From positions 15,004,001 through 15,068,000 of the forward strand of contig JBHGNT010000015.1 in NCBI GenBank assembly GCA_043228905.1: a stretch of DNA of 64,000 bases, in the 5' to 3' direction. The first letter of the stretch is position 1, and each line of letters opens with the position of its first letter. Below, in pieces: positions 1-10,558 of this stretch. The notes under the pieces were generated by a model, which worked only from the letters and a program-made list of their open reading frames with translations, was not told where the DNA came from and did no database searches. This stretch comes from Azolla caroliniana. Taxonomy: Eukaryota; Polypodiophyta. The position numbers and the translations under genes are program-made.

Positions 1-198
1 CCTTGTTGTGAATGCAATTTTGCTAAACCATTAAGTCGTTACAATATGTCGAGCCCTAACACTTTTATAGATCGATCAATCGTCTTGCTTTAGTAACATA
101 CATATATTATAAAACAATCATCATATATTCATGTCGTTTTTATGTAGTTCGTATTTATAGGCTCAAGTAGATGGTTGAGTATCTAATCTTGACATCTT

Positions 199-271
199 GC
201 GCCCAGCAAGGCTGGAACCTCGGATCTTAGAGTTAATAGTCATCCGCTCCAGCCAACTGAGCTATTGAAGC
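199..271 (-). pseudogene. tRNA-Asn-like pseudogene, copy 1
   Basis: The minus strand reads a D arm (AGCTCAGTTGGCTGGAGC) and an anticodon loop with ATT where the better copy has GTT. The T arm and 3' acceptor strand are degraded, so the acceptor no longer pairs. Confidence 0.55.
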
Positions 272-972
272 ACGTAAATTTTGCACATAATTAGGTTTCT
301 AATTACCTTTTAAATATCAATTGGTCGGTTCCGGCAATTAATATGCGGAAGATATGTAGTTTTGCTTGAAATGAACGGAACCTCCACCTCATGCCATTAT
401 TATCATTGAAAAAATATAATTGCTTCCCTCAATTAAATCTCTAATGTTTTTTAACAAATATTTGTTGACTCTCAAGGAACGCAATCACTAATCACACATT
501 TATCTGACTTATTTTTGGATTTCTTTTTTCACGCATAAATTATGTCTTATTTCTTAATAAAGAATTAGCTACCGAGTCCGAAGCCCCTTCTAGTTTTAAT
601 TGATTAATCCAAATGATTTACTTTGAGGTGTTTTTTTAGTGTATTATATATGCATCGTATTTCAATCTTAAAAGAGACATTGTTTTCCTTATCTGTGAAT
701 CCAATTCTTCTATCCCATTGTGGCGTTACAATTTCGTCGACCGGAACACTTCTATAGATAGATCGATTTTTAAATCCTCTCAAAGTTTTTGCTGAGGATT
801 CAAAGTAGGGTATGCCCGTCCTTGTTTTTTAATTTGTGTATCTTGTTAGCTAACTTCTAATTAAATACATGACTTATATTATAAAACAATCATAATATGT
901 TCATGTGGTTTTTTATGTAGTTCATATTGATAGGTTCAAGTACATGGGTTTAATATGTAATCTTGACATGCT

Positions 973-1046
973 GCTCCAAGGAGGGGTTTGAACCTTCAAC
1001 CTTGTGCTTAATAACCATACACTCTAGCCAACTGAGCTACTGTACT
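973..1046 (-). pseudogene. tRNA-Asn-like pseudogene, copy 2
   Basis: A 74-nt minus-strand segment with a good D arm, the T loop TTCAAAC and a stem-paired T arm. The anticodon position reads ATT. The acceptor strands are largely mismatched, so it is probably dead. Confidence 0.55.
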
Positions 1047-1361
1047 GTACGTAATTCTTGTTTGAAAATTAGGTCTCTCATTACCTTTTATGATACTTGG
1101 TAATAAAGAATTGTGGACGCTAAATGAAAGAAATCAATAATCCTATATTTAGCTAACTTATTTGCAGATGTCTTTTTTGTGCATGGTAATTATGTCTTTT
1201 TTGTGAATAAAGAAATAGCTCCCGAGTGCAAGGTTCCTTGTATTTTGAATTCTTTAATACGAATTGTCTATACGAAATGATTTGAACCTCAATTTGCTGG
1301 ACTATCTTTTGTATGTGGCAATATCGAAGACTTTTCTATGTGGTGTTTACCTTAAGAAGGT

Positions 1362-1435
1362 GCTTTTGTAGCTCAGTTGGTTAGAGCACCTGTTTAGTAA
1401 GTGGGAGGTTTTGAGTTCAACTCTCAATGAAAGCA
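1362..1435 (+). tRNA. tRNA-Thr (anticodon AGT), possibly functional
   Basis: A 74-nt cloverleaf can be drawn throughout. The acceptor GCTTTTG (1362-1368) pairs with TGAAAGC (1428-1434) using two wobbles; D stem GCTC/GAGC. The anticodon stem CCTGT/GTGGG has wobbles around the loop TTAGTAA, giving AGT. The T stem TTGAG/CTCAA is perfect around TTCAACT, with discriminator A. It matches the pattern of plant nuclear tRNA-Thr, with several C-to-T changes that mostly turn pairs into wobbles. The many wobbles and the repeat setting make a decaying copy almost as likely as a working gene. Confidence 0.7.
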
Positions 1436-1727
1436 AACCCAAGTCATGCTTTTCCCTCATTTAGTTTGATGTGTTTTTTTAGTGTATTATATATGCATCG
1501 TATTTTAATCTTTAAATAGACCTTGTTGTCTTTATCTTTGAATCCAATTTTGCTAAACCATTATGTCGTTACAATTTTTCGAGACGGAACACTTCTATAG
1601 ATCTATCGATCGCCCTACTTTAGAAACATATGTAGATTATAAAACAATCATCATATATTTATGTCGTTTTTATGTAGTTCATATTTTGAGGTTGAAGTAC
1701 ATGGTTGAATATCTAACCTCGACATAT

Positions 1728-1800
1728 CGCGGCAAAGACGGCTTGACCCTCTTATCTTATGGTTAACAGCTATACGCTCTAGCCATTGTGTTATTACAAT
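1728..1800 (-). pseudogene. tRNA-Asn-like pseudogene, copy 3
   Basis: The minus strand keeps the anticodon loop with GTT and part of the T arm. The 5' D stem is degraded (ACACAATGGCTAGAGC) and the acceptor is unpaired. Confidence 0.5.
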
Positions 1801-2080
1801 TTGTTGAGTTGGAACACTTCTATATATCAATCGATTTTTACGTCCCCTTAAAGTTTTTGTTGAGCATTCAGAGCAGGGTATACCCGTTTTTCTTTTTTAG
1901 TGCATGTATCTTGTAGGCTAACTTCTAATGAAATACATGCAATAACATGGTTTGTATTCTCATCGTGCTTTAATAACATATGTAGATTATCAAAATAATC
2001 AACATATATTCATGTGGTTTTTTTTGTAGTTCTTATTTATAGGTTCAGGTACATGGGCTTAATATCTAAACTTAACATAT

Positions 2081-2154
2081 CGCTTCAAGGAGGGCTTGAA
2101 CCTCTGACCTTATGGTTAACAATCATATGCTCTAGCCAACTGAGCTATTAAAAC
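2081..2154 (-). tRNA. tRNA-Asn (anticodon GTT), near-intact
   Basis: The best of the five Asn copies. On the minus strand the acceptor GTTTTAA pairs with TTGAAGC through two G-T wobbles. The D arm is intact, the anticodon loop TTGTTAA gives GTT, and the T loop is TTCAAGC. The anticodon stem and the T stem each have one A-C mismatch. Those two mismatches favour a recently inactivated copy. Confidence 0.6.
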
Positions 2155-2428
2155 ATGTAGATTTTGTAGAATATTAGGTGTCCCATTACCTTTTAGATCT
2201 CAATTAGTCGTCTCCAACAATTAATATGTGGAAGATATGTAGTTTAGTTTGAGGCGTTTTTTTAGTGTATTATATATGCATCGTATTTCAATCTTAAAAG
2301 AGACCTTGTTTTCCTTATCCTTGAATCCATATCGTTGCTTTAGAAACAATCATCATATATTCATGTCGTTTTTATGTAGTTCGTATTTATAGGTTCAAGT
2401 ACATGGTTGAATATCTAACCTTGACATC

Positions 2429-2502
2429 TTGCTCCAAGGAAGGCTTGAACCTCCGATGTTTGGGTTAATAGCCATATGCTCTAGCCATTGTGTCATTACA
2501 AC
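2429..2502 (-). pseudogene. tRNA-Asn-like pseudogene, copy 4
   Basis: The T arm (GGAGG around TTCAAGC) is good and the anticodon position reads ATT. The D stem and 5' acceptor are lost. Confidence 0.5.
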
Positions 2503-2710
2503 TTGTTGAGCCTAACCCTTCTATATATCAATCGATTTATATGTCCTCTTGAAGTTATTGCGGAGGATTCAGAGCAGGGTATACCTGTCTTTCTATTTTA
2601 GTGCATGTATTTTGTTAGCTAACTTCTAATGAAATACATGAGATAACATGGTTTGTATTCTCATCTTGCTTTAATAATATACATAGATTATAAAAGAATC
2701 ATAATATATT

Positions 2711-3145
2711 TGTTGAGCGAGCAAGCTCAACCGGATCCGGATCGGCATCCGAAAGGATGAGCCAGATCAGTATCCGAATGGTATCCAGAAAGAACCGCCC
2801 GGATCGGGGAGACGGATCGGAGAGCCGGATTCGAGCGGGAACTGAAAGCTTAGTAGTAGCCTAGACTACTAGGTAATCATTGTCTCGTAGTTAGTGTCAA
2901 TCGCATGTAGGAATATGGAAGTACTTATCAGTCCCTTATGGACTTGGATAAATAGTATTGTTTAGCACGTTGTATGTCTAGAGTTTTCAGAGTGATATTT
3001 TGAATTGAGTTTATGTTCTGCTCTCTCTATCTCTCCTGCGTATACTCTCTGTGAATTAAGCTGCACCATTAAACCTTCATCTTATTCTTTGTTGCTATCC
3101 GGCTAAGCCGGTTCTGTCTAACGCTTCCGCACGTTTACCTTCACA
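2711..3145 (+). mobile_element. Solo LTR of a Copia-like element
   Basis: It starts TGTTGAGCGAGCAAGCTCAAC and ends ...TTCACA, like the LTRs of Copia element A (TGTTGAG ... TTCACA). It shares with them the inverted repeat at the start, a TATA-like stretch before a transcribed part, a CT-rich tract and the 'cttccgcacg' motif near the end. No primer-binding site or coding region follows. The flanks (atatt / aatag) do not form a convincing target duplication, so the ends may be off by a few bases. Confidence 0.7.
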
Positions 3146-3470
3146 AATAGTTAGTACCGAAAATTATAGTTAGTTACAAGTTTTGCAGTTCTTGCCGATA
3201 GGCCAATATGTATTTCTTGATGAGTAAGTCATTCAGGTTGCCTATAAAAAGGAACCAAAGGCATTGTAAAATCTATCATTTTCTTTTAGTAATATAAGAT
3301 TAGTTGTAGGAAATCTTGGTGTGGAGTTGTTTATTTTCTGTTATCTATTTCCACTCTGCTACAACTGTATTAGGTAAGTAACGATCTCGATGTCCGTGTA
3401 ACATCAATAAGATTACATAAACTTAATATCTATTCGCACAACCACAATTCTTTGATAGAACGTTCAGTAC
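3146..3470. other. Intergenic, no gene seen
   Basis: AT-rich DNA with a TATA-like TATAAAAA at about 3244-3251, followed by a pyrimidine-rich stretch. It could be part of another LTR, but no second copy is present in the window. Confidence 0.3.
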
Positions 3471-3512
3471 GAAATGTTCGAACACTATTGTGTGTCGACG
3501 ACCGAGTCGGCT

Positions 3513-3584
3513 ATCGACCGAAAGACATCGAACCCGGGTTACCCTCATGACAGGCGGGAATACTTACCACTATACTACAACGAC
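3513..3584 (-). pseudogene. tRNA-Asp (GTC)-like pseudogene, unit 1
   Basis: The 5' two-thirds match plant tRNA-Asp closely: acceptor GTCGTTG, D arm and anticodon loop CTGTCAT. The 3' half after the T loop has diverged, so the T stem and acceptor no longer pair. Confidence 0.6.
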
Positions 3585-3881
3585 ATCCTCGTATTGGAAG
3601 TATCGACCGCAAAACTCGTTAAGAACATGGACCAGAATGTCATAAACGAGGCTTGGTGTCGTCGCCAATACACAACATTCAACGAAATTCATCTGCGTAT
3701 GGGAGGGAATATCCATGAGTGCACTCGGACGAGATCATGGTAATATGTGCCCTGCCTCACGGATGACCCACAGTACCCCACATGGGGTCGAAAGGGGTAG
3801 AGGATCCGGGGCAGCTAGCAAAGCATTGGGCATATGGCGGCAATGCCCTAGGAGGTGACATTGGCTTCACCATGCCCTTCG

Positions 3882-3953
3882 TGTCGTTGCCAGGAATCCA
3901 ACCCTGGTCACCCGCATGACAGGCCAAGATACTCACCACTATACTACAACGAC
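3882..3953 (-). tRNA. tRNA-Asp (anticodon GTC), near-intact
   Basis: A 72-nt minus-strand tRNA. The acceptor GTCGTTG pairs perfectly with CAACGAC and the anticodon loop CTGTCAT gives GTC. The anticodon stem TTGGC/GCGGG has one mismatch and two wobbles. The T loop is TTGGATT rather than the canonical TTCGATC, which would weaken the internal promoter B box. Possibly functional, more likely a decaying copy. Confidence 0.6.
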
Positions 3954-4151
3954 ATTGTCATGTCAAAAGTATCGACCCTACAACTCATTCGGAACATGGT
4001 CCGGAATGTCGAAAATGAGGCCTAGTGTCGTCACCAGTACACAGCATGCAACGAAATTCGTCCGCGTATGGCCGGGAATATCCACGACTACACTTGGACG
4101 AGATCATGGTATTATATGCCCTGCTTGGCGGACGAGCTTCACCACGCCCTT

Positions 4152-4223
4152 CGCCTTGTTGCCGAGATCAAACCCGGGTCACCCACGTATAGGCGGGAAT
4201 ACTCACCACTATACTACAACGAC
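4152..4223 (-). pseudogene. tRNA-Asp-derived pseudogene, unit 3
   Basis: The acceptor 5' strand, D arm and T loop (TTTGATC) are recognisable. The anticodon loop has changed to CTATACG, so Asp identity is lost, and the 3' acceptor strand has mismatches. Confidence 0.55.
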
Positions 4224-4490
4224 ATCCTCGTATTAGAAGTATCGACCGTACAACTCGTTCGGAGCATGGACCGGTATGTCGAAAACGAGGCCCATTGTCG
4301 TCGCCAGTACATAGGATCACCACTATACTAGAACGACATCCTCATGTTAGAAGTATCGACTGTGCATCTCGTTTGGACCATGGACCGGAATGTCGAAAGG
4401 GAGGCCTGGTGTCATCGCCAATGCATCGCATGCAACGAAATCCATCTCCGTATGGGCAAGAATATCCATGAGTGCACTCGGGCGAGGACA

Positions 4491-5210
4491 AAAGTTCGAA
4501 AATTCAAGGGCATAAAATAATTATTTTTTTAAAAACTTGAGGGCAAAATTTTAAAGACCAAAGGGTAAAAAATATATAACTCACTTCACATGATGAAATA
4601 AAGAATACACAAATCCACAACATGATTTCATGACCCATGCCACAATGAACTAGCCAATTGGTGTATGATCCAATCGTGACTTCTGTTGACCGAACGAGAA
4701 GGAAGGTTCGAGTCAAGCAAAGCTCCGATCGAAGTTATCAATCGTAGCGTAGTGATCCGGTTGAGGGATTTCTGACCATTGAGACGACCGATGGAGTTCA
4801 GGTCGAGAAGAGTTGCCATGGAGAGTGGGTTCACTGTGCAATGCACTGTCCCACAGGCATGCCATGTGTTACCCGTAAGAATATACGGGGAGGCATAAGG
4901 TTATGTGTAATGATGTGGTTGATGTGTATGTGTAAAGTAAATGAGTGTTTGAGGATGAGTATGTGTATGGACACATGCACAATTATGTGCATGTGTACAA
5001 GAATGTGTAACGATCTTATTTATAACGGTCATGTAACCGTTACATTGTATGTATCATATAAACCCCTTATGGGGCATGTAATGGATAACTTTTTCCCCTC
5101 TCACATTTTTGTGTCATTTCTGATTTTCACTCTCCTTTTCTCTCTCTTTATCGTAACCCCCTTGGGAGAGGGGTCAAACCATTCTAGGTTTCACCCCCCA
5201 CCCATTAACA
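4491..5210 (+). mobile_element. 3' part of non-autonomous LTR element N (copy N1)
   Basis: Positions 4496-4866 match the internal 3' end of the full N copy at about 20760-21148, including the 'aaaacttgaggg' segment and the run into the LTR ('actgtcccacaggcatgccatg'). An LTR follows. The 5' part is missing. No coding frame is conserved between the two copies, so the element appears non-coding. Confidence 0.8.
4867..5210 (+). repeat. LTR of element N1 (3' LTR)
   Basis: 344 bp starting TGTTACCCGT and ending ...CATTAACA. It matches the LTRs at 18367-18697 and 21149-21492, including a TATA-like 'catataaacccctta' and a CT-rich tract. The downstream flank is gag sequence of element G. Confidence 0.8.
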
Positions 5211-5311
5211 CGGAGCTTGCCGAAGCCATGGCTTCTGCCGTTGATCAGATAGTGAGTGCGCATGAGGGCATAGGGGCCCTGGACAGGTCCATCGAAGCGA
5301 TTGTTGGTACA
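5211..5311 (+). pseudogene. Ty3 element G: start of gag
   Basis: A short open segment giving MASAVDQIVSAHEGIG and onward in frame. It ends at the target duplication GTACA, where Copia element A inserted; the gag frame resumes on the other side at 16528. It directly follows the N1 LTR, so the LTR and leader of G are not present here. Confidence 0.65.
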
Positions 5312-5783
5312 TGTTGAGATACAAGCTCAACATTGGCCGGATCGGTTGTGCAAGCCGAGAACCAGATCGGTTGGGGCCGATCGGTTAGGCCGGACTGGTG
5401 CGTAAAACGGGTGCGTAAACCAGTACGCAAACCGGTTCGTAACGAGAAGTCGTAGCGGTGCGTAAAGCGCGAGGCCGTTGGAAAGATATTCCACATAGGA
5501 ATATATTTTGGGAGTTAGCGTAGAGCTCAATTATGAGCATTGAAGTACGTGTTAGTACTTCTATCAGTCCGTATGGAATTGTATAAAAGTGCTCATTGAG
5601 CACATCCTATGTACAGATTGAGTATTATTTTGAATCTAGTTTTGCTGTGTGCTCTCTCTCTCTATCTCTCCCGCGTACTGTGCATATACAAGCTCTCCAT
5701 TAAACCTGCGTATTTTCTATGTTATTTCTTCCGCACGCTATTATTCACATGGTTCCTATTTCTTCCGCACGCTATTATTCACA
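5312..5783 (+). repeat. 5' LTR of Copia element A
   Basis: 472 bp, TGTTGAGATACAAGCTCAACA ... TTCACA. Near its end a segment of about 36 bp ('cttccgcacgctattattcacatgg') is duplicated, which is not the case in the 3' LTR. CT-rich R/U5-like region around 5650-5675. Confidence 0.9.
5582..5588 (+). promoter_or_regulatory. TATA box in LTR of element A
   Basis: TATAAAA inside the 5' LTR; the same motif lies in the 3' LTR at 16384-16390. The position, upstream of a CT-rich transcribed part, fits the LTR promoter. Confidence 0.6.
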
Positions 5784-5795
5784 TGGTATGCTCTG
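5784..5795 (+). other. Altered primer-binding site of element A
   Basis: TGGTATGCTCTG directly follows the LTR. The usual Copia site is TGGTATCAGAGC, complementary to initiator tRNA-Met. The first half matches; the second half is the reverse complement of the usual one. Confidence 0.6.
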
Positions 5796-5845
5796 CAGCG
5801 GACATAGCTTGAAAGGAAACTAACCAAGAAGAACAAGTAAAACCG

Positions 5846-6763
5846 ATGGATAGAGGCATGGCGAGTTCAGTTCCTACAGAGAAGCTTGACTGGAGCTACT
5901 ACGCGTCCTGGTCATACAAAATGCACCAGTACCTACTGGGGCATGGGTATTGGAGTTTCATGGAAGGAACGAATGAGGTAGCACCAGAGCCTGGGCACAA
6001 GAACTTCCCGGTATGGGAGCAAGGAGCAAACCGAGTATTATACAGCCTCGCGTCCTGTGTTCACGACCAGATGCTCGGGTACATCAGGGATGCAAAGACG
6101 CCAAGGGAGGCCTGGGAAAATCTACGTAAGATTTTCGCCGCAAGTACCACAACCCGTAAGTTACAGCTCCGGCAAGAGTTGAACAACATCTAACAAACAG
6201 ATATGTCAGTTACGGACTACACCACCAAAATAAAGGAGATTTGCGACGCACTCGGGTCCATCAACGTGATGGTGGACGAAGACGAAATGGTACAAATATG
6301 CCTTGGTGGTCTAGCGCAAAGGTACGGGCCAATCCGGACAACGATCTGCACCTGGGAGAAACCACCGACCTTCTTCGACTTGCAATCGAGGTTGATGGTC
6401 GAAGAAAAGCACGCGAGTGTGTCTAGGACCACTTAATCGGACAGTCAGATGTTGTACACGAAGGCGGATAGGCCCCGTGGGCATGGGGGACGAGGTGGGT
6501 CGGCACGCATTGGAGGCGGCCGGCAAGAGCAGGAAAGAAGGCACACAGAACGTGCCGACAGTAGTTCCGGGACTTCCACAAGCAGGGGGAGTCAAGGTGG
6601 CGCCGGAGGCCTGCAAGACAAATCTGCCACAGAATGTTGGTACTGTGGTAAAAAGGGCCACAGAGAAAACGAGTGCTGGAATCCGATTTGGACAGATCTT
6701 GATCCGGCAAAGCTCGCACTACGCACAAGGATCAAAAGGATCCGGAACCGGGAAGACCGGTAA
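5846..6763 (+). pseudogene. Copia element A gag (Gag capsid/nucleocapsid), broken
   Basis: Gag forms the cytoplasmic particle that packages the element RNA. One frame from ATG 5846 runs to 6763 with in-frame TAA stops at 6191-6193 and 6434-6436. It contains the Copia gag core (LRQELNNI at the first stop) and then the RNA-binding zinc knuckle CWYCGKKGHRENEC near the end. In the related gag of element B the codon at the first stop encodes Gln, so that stop fits a single C-to-T change. The frame is lost near 6763 and protease continues in another frame. Confidence 0.85.
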
Positions 6764-6764
6764 G

Positions 6765-8072
6765 GGGCCAGCCTTGGTGATGAAGCATGAGGCAAATTCG
6801 ATGAAGAAGACCACTGCCAAATCGGAGGAGGTATGGTATGTTGATTCCGGTGCGTCGAATCACATGACGAGCCACAAAGAGTGGCTCTCCTTCCTGGAGA
6901 AATCGGAACAATCGGGAGTTGTCAAAACCGGAGACGACACTCCTCACCTAATCGTGCATGTCGGTGAAGTTCCCTTGAGCCATGTCGGGCAGAAGGGGAA
7001 GCTGATGAACCTATTACACGTTCCAACCATCACGAAGAACCTGGTGTCGGTTGGACAGATTGTCGACCTCGGGTGCTTCATCGAGGAAGAGGGCCAGATT
7101 ATTGCGCAAGGGCACAGAGACGGGAGGATGTTCATCCTCGACACCAATGATGTCGGCACCGCTTTATTCACCAAAGGATAGAAGATCGAGTCGGATATTG
7201 ACTTATGGCACAAGAGGATAGGCCACATCAACTATCAACGGCTTCAGGACCTGCAATCGAAACAGGTGGTGTTCGGATTGCCCAAATTTAGTGGCCGGAA
7301 GGCACAAATTTGGGAAGCCTGCCAACTCAGGAAGCAACACCGACTTCCTTTCCCTAACGAGCGTAACCTGAGCCGGAACAAGCTCGACTTGATACATTCC
7401 GATGTATGGGGGCCGGCACAGAACGTTAGTCTTGGCAGGAGTCGATATTTTGTCTCTTCATCGACGACTATACGCGGCACACGTGGATCTATCTCATCGA
7501 GAAGAAGAGTGAAGTCTTCGACTGTTTCCAAGACCTCAAAGGGTTCGTGGAAACGGAAACAAGATGAAAGATCAAGTGTCTGTGGTCGGATGGCGGAAAA
7601 GAATACTTTTCTGGTCAATTCAACGGCTATCTGCAACAGATGGGAATTCGGCGCGAATTCAGTTGTAGATACACGCTAGAGCAAACTGGCGTGGCCAAGA
7701 GGAAGAAACGGTCAAATGTAGAAGCGGCACGGGCAATGCTGGAGGAGAAGAGCTTGCCCAAGTTCTATTGGGCCGAGGTGGTACGAACCGCAGTATACAT
7801 CTAGAATCGAATCGGAGACAAAGTGTCAGCGCATGAGCAGTATTTCGGAAGGAAGCCGAATCTGCGACACTTGAGAGTTTTTGGTAGCATTGCGTATGTG
7901 CATGTACCGAAGGAGAAATGGAGGAAGTTGGACGTGAAAGCCGAGAAGTGTATCTTGGTCGACTACTCGGATGAGCAGAAGGGTTATAAGTGTTATAACC
8001 CTCGCACCAGACAAGCGTGCATGAGCCATGACATTGTGTTTGACAAGTCGGCGTCCTGGTACTTGCCTCCAA
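6765..8072 (+). pseudogene. Copia element A protease and integrase, broken
   Basis: The protease motif VWYVDSGASNHM, with the catalytic DSG, lies around 6830-6870. It is followed by the pre-integrase segment (DLWHKRIGHINYQRL, about 7200) and the integrase core (LDLIHSDVWGP, about 7385). There are frameshifts near 7440 and stops near 7180, 7560, 7680 and 7800. The glutamate region near 7690 reads TGVAKRKKR, where Copia elements usually have NGVAERKNR, so the third catalytic acid is not preserved. The C-terminal part (LRVFGSIAYVHVP, about 7880) is open. Confidence 0.85.
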
Positions 8073-9948
8073 CTCCGGACCTCACCTCCAATCTGAGCTC
8101 CGATGATGAGGTCAGCGAGGCCGAGATGCCTCCGGATGAGCTTGAAATCGGGACCCGCGAAGAGAGTCCGATTTCGTTTCGGTTAATTGGACCGAATGGA
8201 CGACTGAGTCGGTTCGACCAGTCCGATGAAGGGCCGGCGAGTAGTGGATACTCGGTTGTGCATTCCCCACGCAGGAAGCCGAGGAGGCGGCTTACATGCA
8301 AAGAAAAAGGGAAGAAGAAGGTGTCGGATTACGGCAGAGATAGGAACGAGTCGGATCGACGCGAGTCCAACTCCGAGGGAACTAACGACGGGTCTTCGAG
8401 ACCGAAGTCTGCGTCGTCCAAGGAAGCCTCAACTTCGGCTACTGAGCAATTACGCCGATCAACCCGCCAAAAGCACCCTGTTGTGCAGTTCGGTTACAAC
8501 GAGTACATGGCGCATCACTATGCGTACATGACGCATGTAGCGGAAGTGCGTGAGCCGGAGAGCTACGTAGAAGCGGCGAAGGACGCAAATTGGTGTGTTG
8601 CAATGGAGGAAGAGATGCACGCATTGGCAGGGAATGAAATCTGGGACCCGATCGGATGTAGGTGGGTGTACAAGGTCAAGTACAACACCGAAGACTCGGT
8701 CAACCGCTACAAGGTCCGGTTAGTAGCAAAAGGCTACGCGCAGAAACACGGCATCGACTACGATGAGACATTCTCGCCGGTCGCAAAGATGAAGACCGCC
8801 CGTGTTTTGCTTGCAGTCGCTGGGGCAAAGGGGTGGAACTTACATCAGATGGAATTAAGGAATGCGTTCCTGCAAGTTGAGCTTGAGGAACTGGTGTACA
8901 TTGTACAAACCCCTAGATTTCACTCCAGAACGAACACTTCGGTAGTGTGCCGATTGAAGAAGTCCCTTTACGGACTAAAGCAAGCCCTGCATACCTGGAA
9001 CACGAATATCACGCAACGATTGCGTCGGATGGTCTTTGTGCTTCAAAATCAAACTCCTCATTGTTCATCCGGAAAGGTCGACTCGGGCCGGTTAGTATTT
9101 TACTTTATGTTGATGACTTGGTCATCACCGGCGCCGACCTAGCTGAGATAGACCGCGTGAAGCTCCAGCTCGCAGCATCATTCGACATGAAGGATATGGA
9201 GAACCTTCATTACTTCCTCGGGATCGAAGTGATCCGTACCCCCGAAGGCATATTGATCATCCAACGTCATTACGCGCTGAATATGCTCTTCAAATTTGGG
9301 ATGGCCGACTGTAAGTACGTCTCCACTCCTCTGGATAGAACCATAAAGCTTCGCCCCGATTCCGGAAAGGTATGCGACCCGACGAGGTTCCGACAGATAG
9401 TCGGAAGCCTTATATACTTGAACATCACCCGACCAGATCTTAGGTACCCGGTCAGGGTGATTAGTCAGTTCATGGCGCGACCAACCGAGGAGCACCTTTA
9501 GTGCGCACAACGTGTTCTCTGGTACGTCAATGGCACTAAAGACCGGGGGCTACTATATCGGGCCGATACTACCGAGCAGTTGGTCGGTTACACCAATGTT
9601 TATTGGGTCGGAAACGCCGGGTATCACCGATCCATGTCTGGTTTCACGTTCTCTCTCGGGAGTGTCGCGATTGCGTGGAGTAGTAAGAAGCAGCTGATAG
9701 TTGCATTGTCGAGCACCGAAGCCGAGAATAGAGGAGTGGTTGTCGCGACATGCGAAGCCATATGGTTGAAACGGCTACTTAAGGATCTGCAGGTGGAGGT
9801 ATCCAATCCAACAACAATCTACTATGACAACCTCAGCAACATCCAACTAGCTAAGAACCCTGTCTTCCACGCCCGGACTAAGCACATTGAGGTGCACTCC
9901 CATTTCGTCCGTGAGCGTGTCCTCTCCGGTGAAGTCCAACTTCAATAG
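8073..9948 (+). pseudogene. Copia element A reverse transcriptase and RNase H, broken
   Basis: An acidic linker is followed by RT from about 8655 (CRWVYKVKYN, KGYAQKHGIDYDETFSPVA). A frameshift lies near 9000-9040. The frame then carries the intact active site LLYVDDLVI (about 9110) and runs to a stop at 9499-9501. RNase H follows in a further open segment (about 9500-9948), with the motif LSSTEAE; the usual DADWAG motif has become VYWVGN, losing catalytic Asp residues. The product would copy element RNA into DNA, but this copy cannot make a full enzyme. Confidence 0.87.
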
Positions 9949-10558
9949 GTTCTGATGAATTAGCAGAGCGCCGACATCGTCACCAAGCCTCTTGGTCTTG
10001 ACAAGTTGCGGCAATTCTCGGATGCGCTTGGGTTGTGTCACCTCGATGTGCCGACTTTGAGCAGGAGAGACGTCCCGAATGACCACGGAAGAGGGAGAGA
10101 AGTTCCGGAAGACGAAGACCACGATGCTGAGTCGGATGACGAATTCGATTTATGATCGGCTGAAGAAGGCGAGGGCGAGACCCGCGGAAGATTCCGAAAG
10201 CAGACATAAGGGGAGCAATCGAAAGGAAGAGCCGAAGCCAACCAAGGGCGAGATGACCGAGGACGAGTTGGAGACAGCCAACTCGGATGAGAGCGAAAAC
10301 CGATTGGAGGAAGCCGATTCGGTTCAGATGTTTGATTTGGATACCCTGAATCAACCAAGGGCCAAGCGGAAGAGAAGGCAACAGAAGAGGCGCCAACATC
10401 GCAACAACAAGGAAGCTAGGAAGGGCCATGTGAGCGTGGACAAGCTGACCGAAAGGGTCGAGGAGCGTAGAATTGAACGGGTCGAGGAGCGCAAGCGAGG
10501 CATGAAGCCAGAAGGAACCGGAGAGCAGATGGAACCTCAAGTTGAGCTTGAGGGGGAA
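9949..10558 (+). other. Element A 3' region with unexplained open frame
   Basis: After a tail resembling the end of RNase H (VTKPLGLDKLRQFSDALG, about 9980-10030) an open frame of 161 codons runs from 10079 to 10564. It is strongly charged, with Glu/Asp-rich and Arg/Lys-rich blocks (RAKRKRRQQKRRQ) and a repeat ERVEERRIERVEERK. It ends at the polypurine tract gcttgagggggaa. It may be a decayed extension of Pol read in a shifted frame, or an accessory product. I do not recognise it. Confidence 0.4.

Larger units (their letters stand above)
1..2710. repeat. Degenerate repeat block with tRNA-derived copies
   Basis: AT-rich DNA in which the same modules recur about every 400-850 bp. One module is a T-rich stretch running into a 'tatatatgcatcgtattt' motif (near 645, 1485, 2267). 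Others are a 'gttcaagtacatggtt' motif and a minus-strand tRNA-Asn-like segment (five copies). One plus-strand tRNA-Thr lies between them. Copies differ by many C-to-T and G-to-A changes, as expected for old methylated repeats. No protein gene is seen; short open frames here do not resemble proteins. It may be an old tandem duplication of a tRNA gene cluster. Confidence 0.7.
3471..4490. repeat. Tandem repeats carrying tRNA-Asp copies
   Basis: About three units of roughly 300-370 bp plus a partial fourth. Each contains a minus-strand tRNA-Asp-like segment followed by shared sequence ('gacatcctcgtatt', 'gtatcgacc', 'gagatcatggta', 'catgccctgc'). The partial fourth copy (4318-4340) keeps only the tRNA 5' end. 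No protein gene is supported. Confidence 0.7.

Noticed and set aside
4867-5210. 5' LTR of Ty3 element G
   Set aside because: The 370 bp upstream match the internal 3' end of element N2, so this is the 3' LTR of an N copy. No primer-binding site follows.
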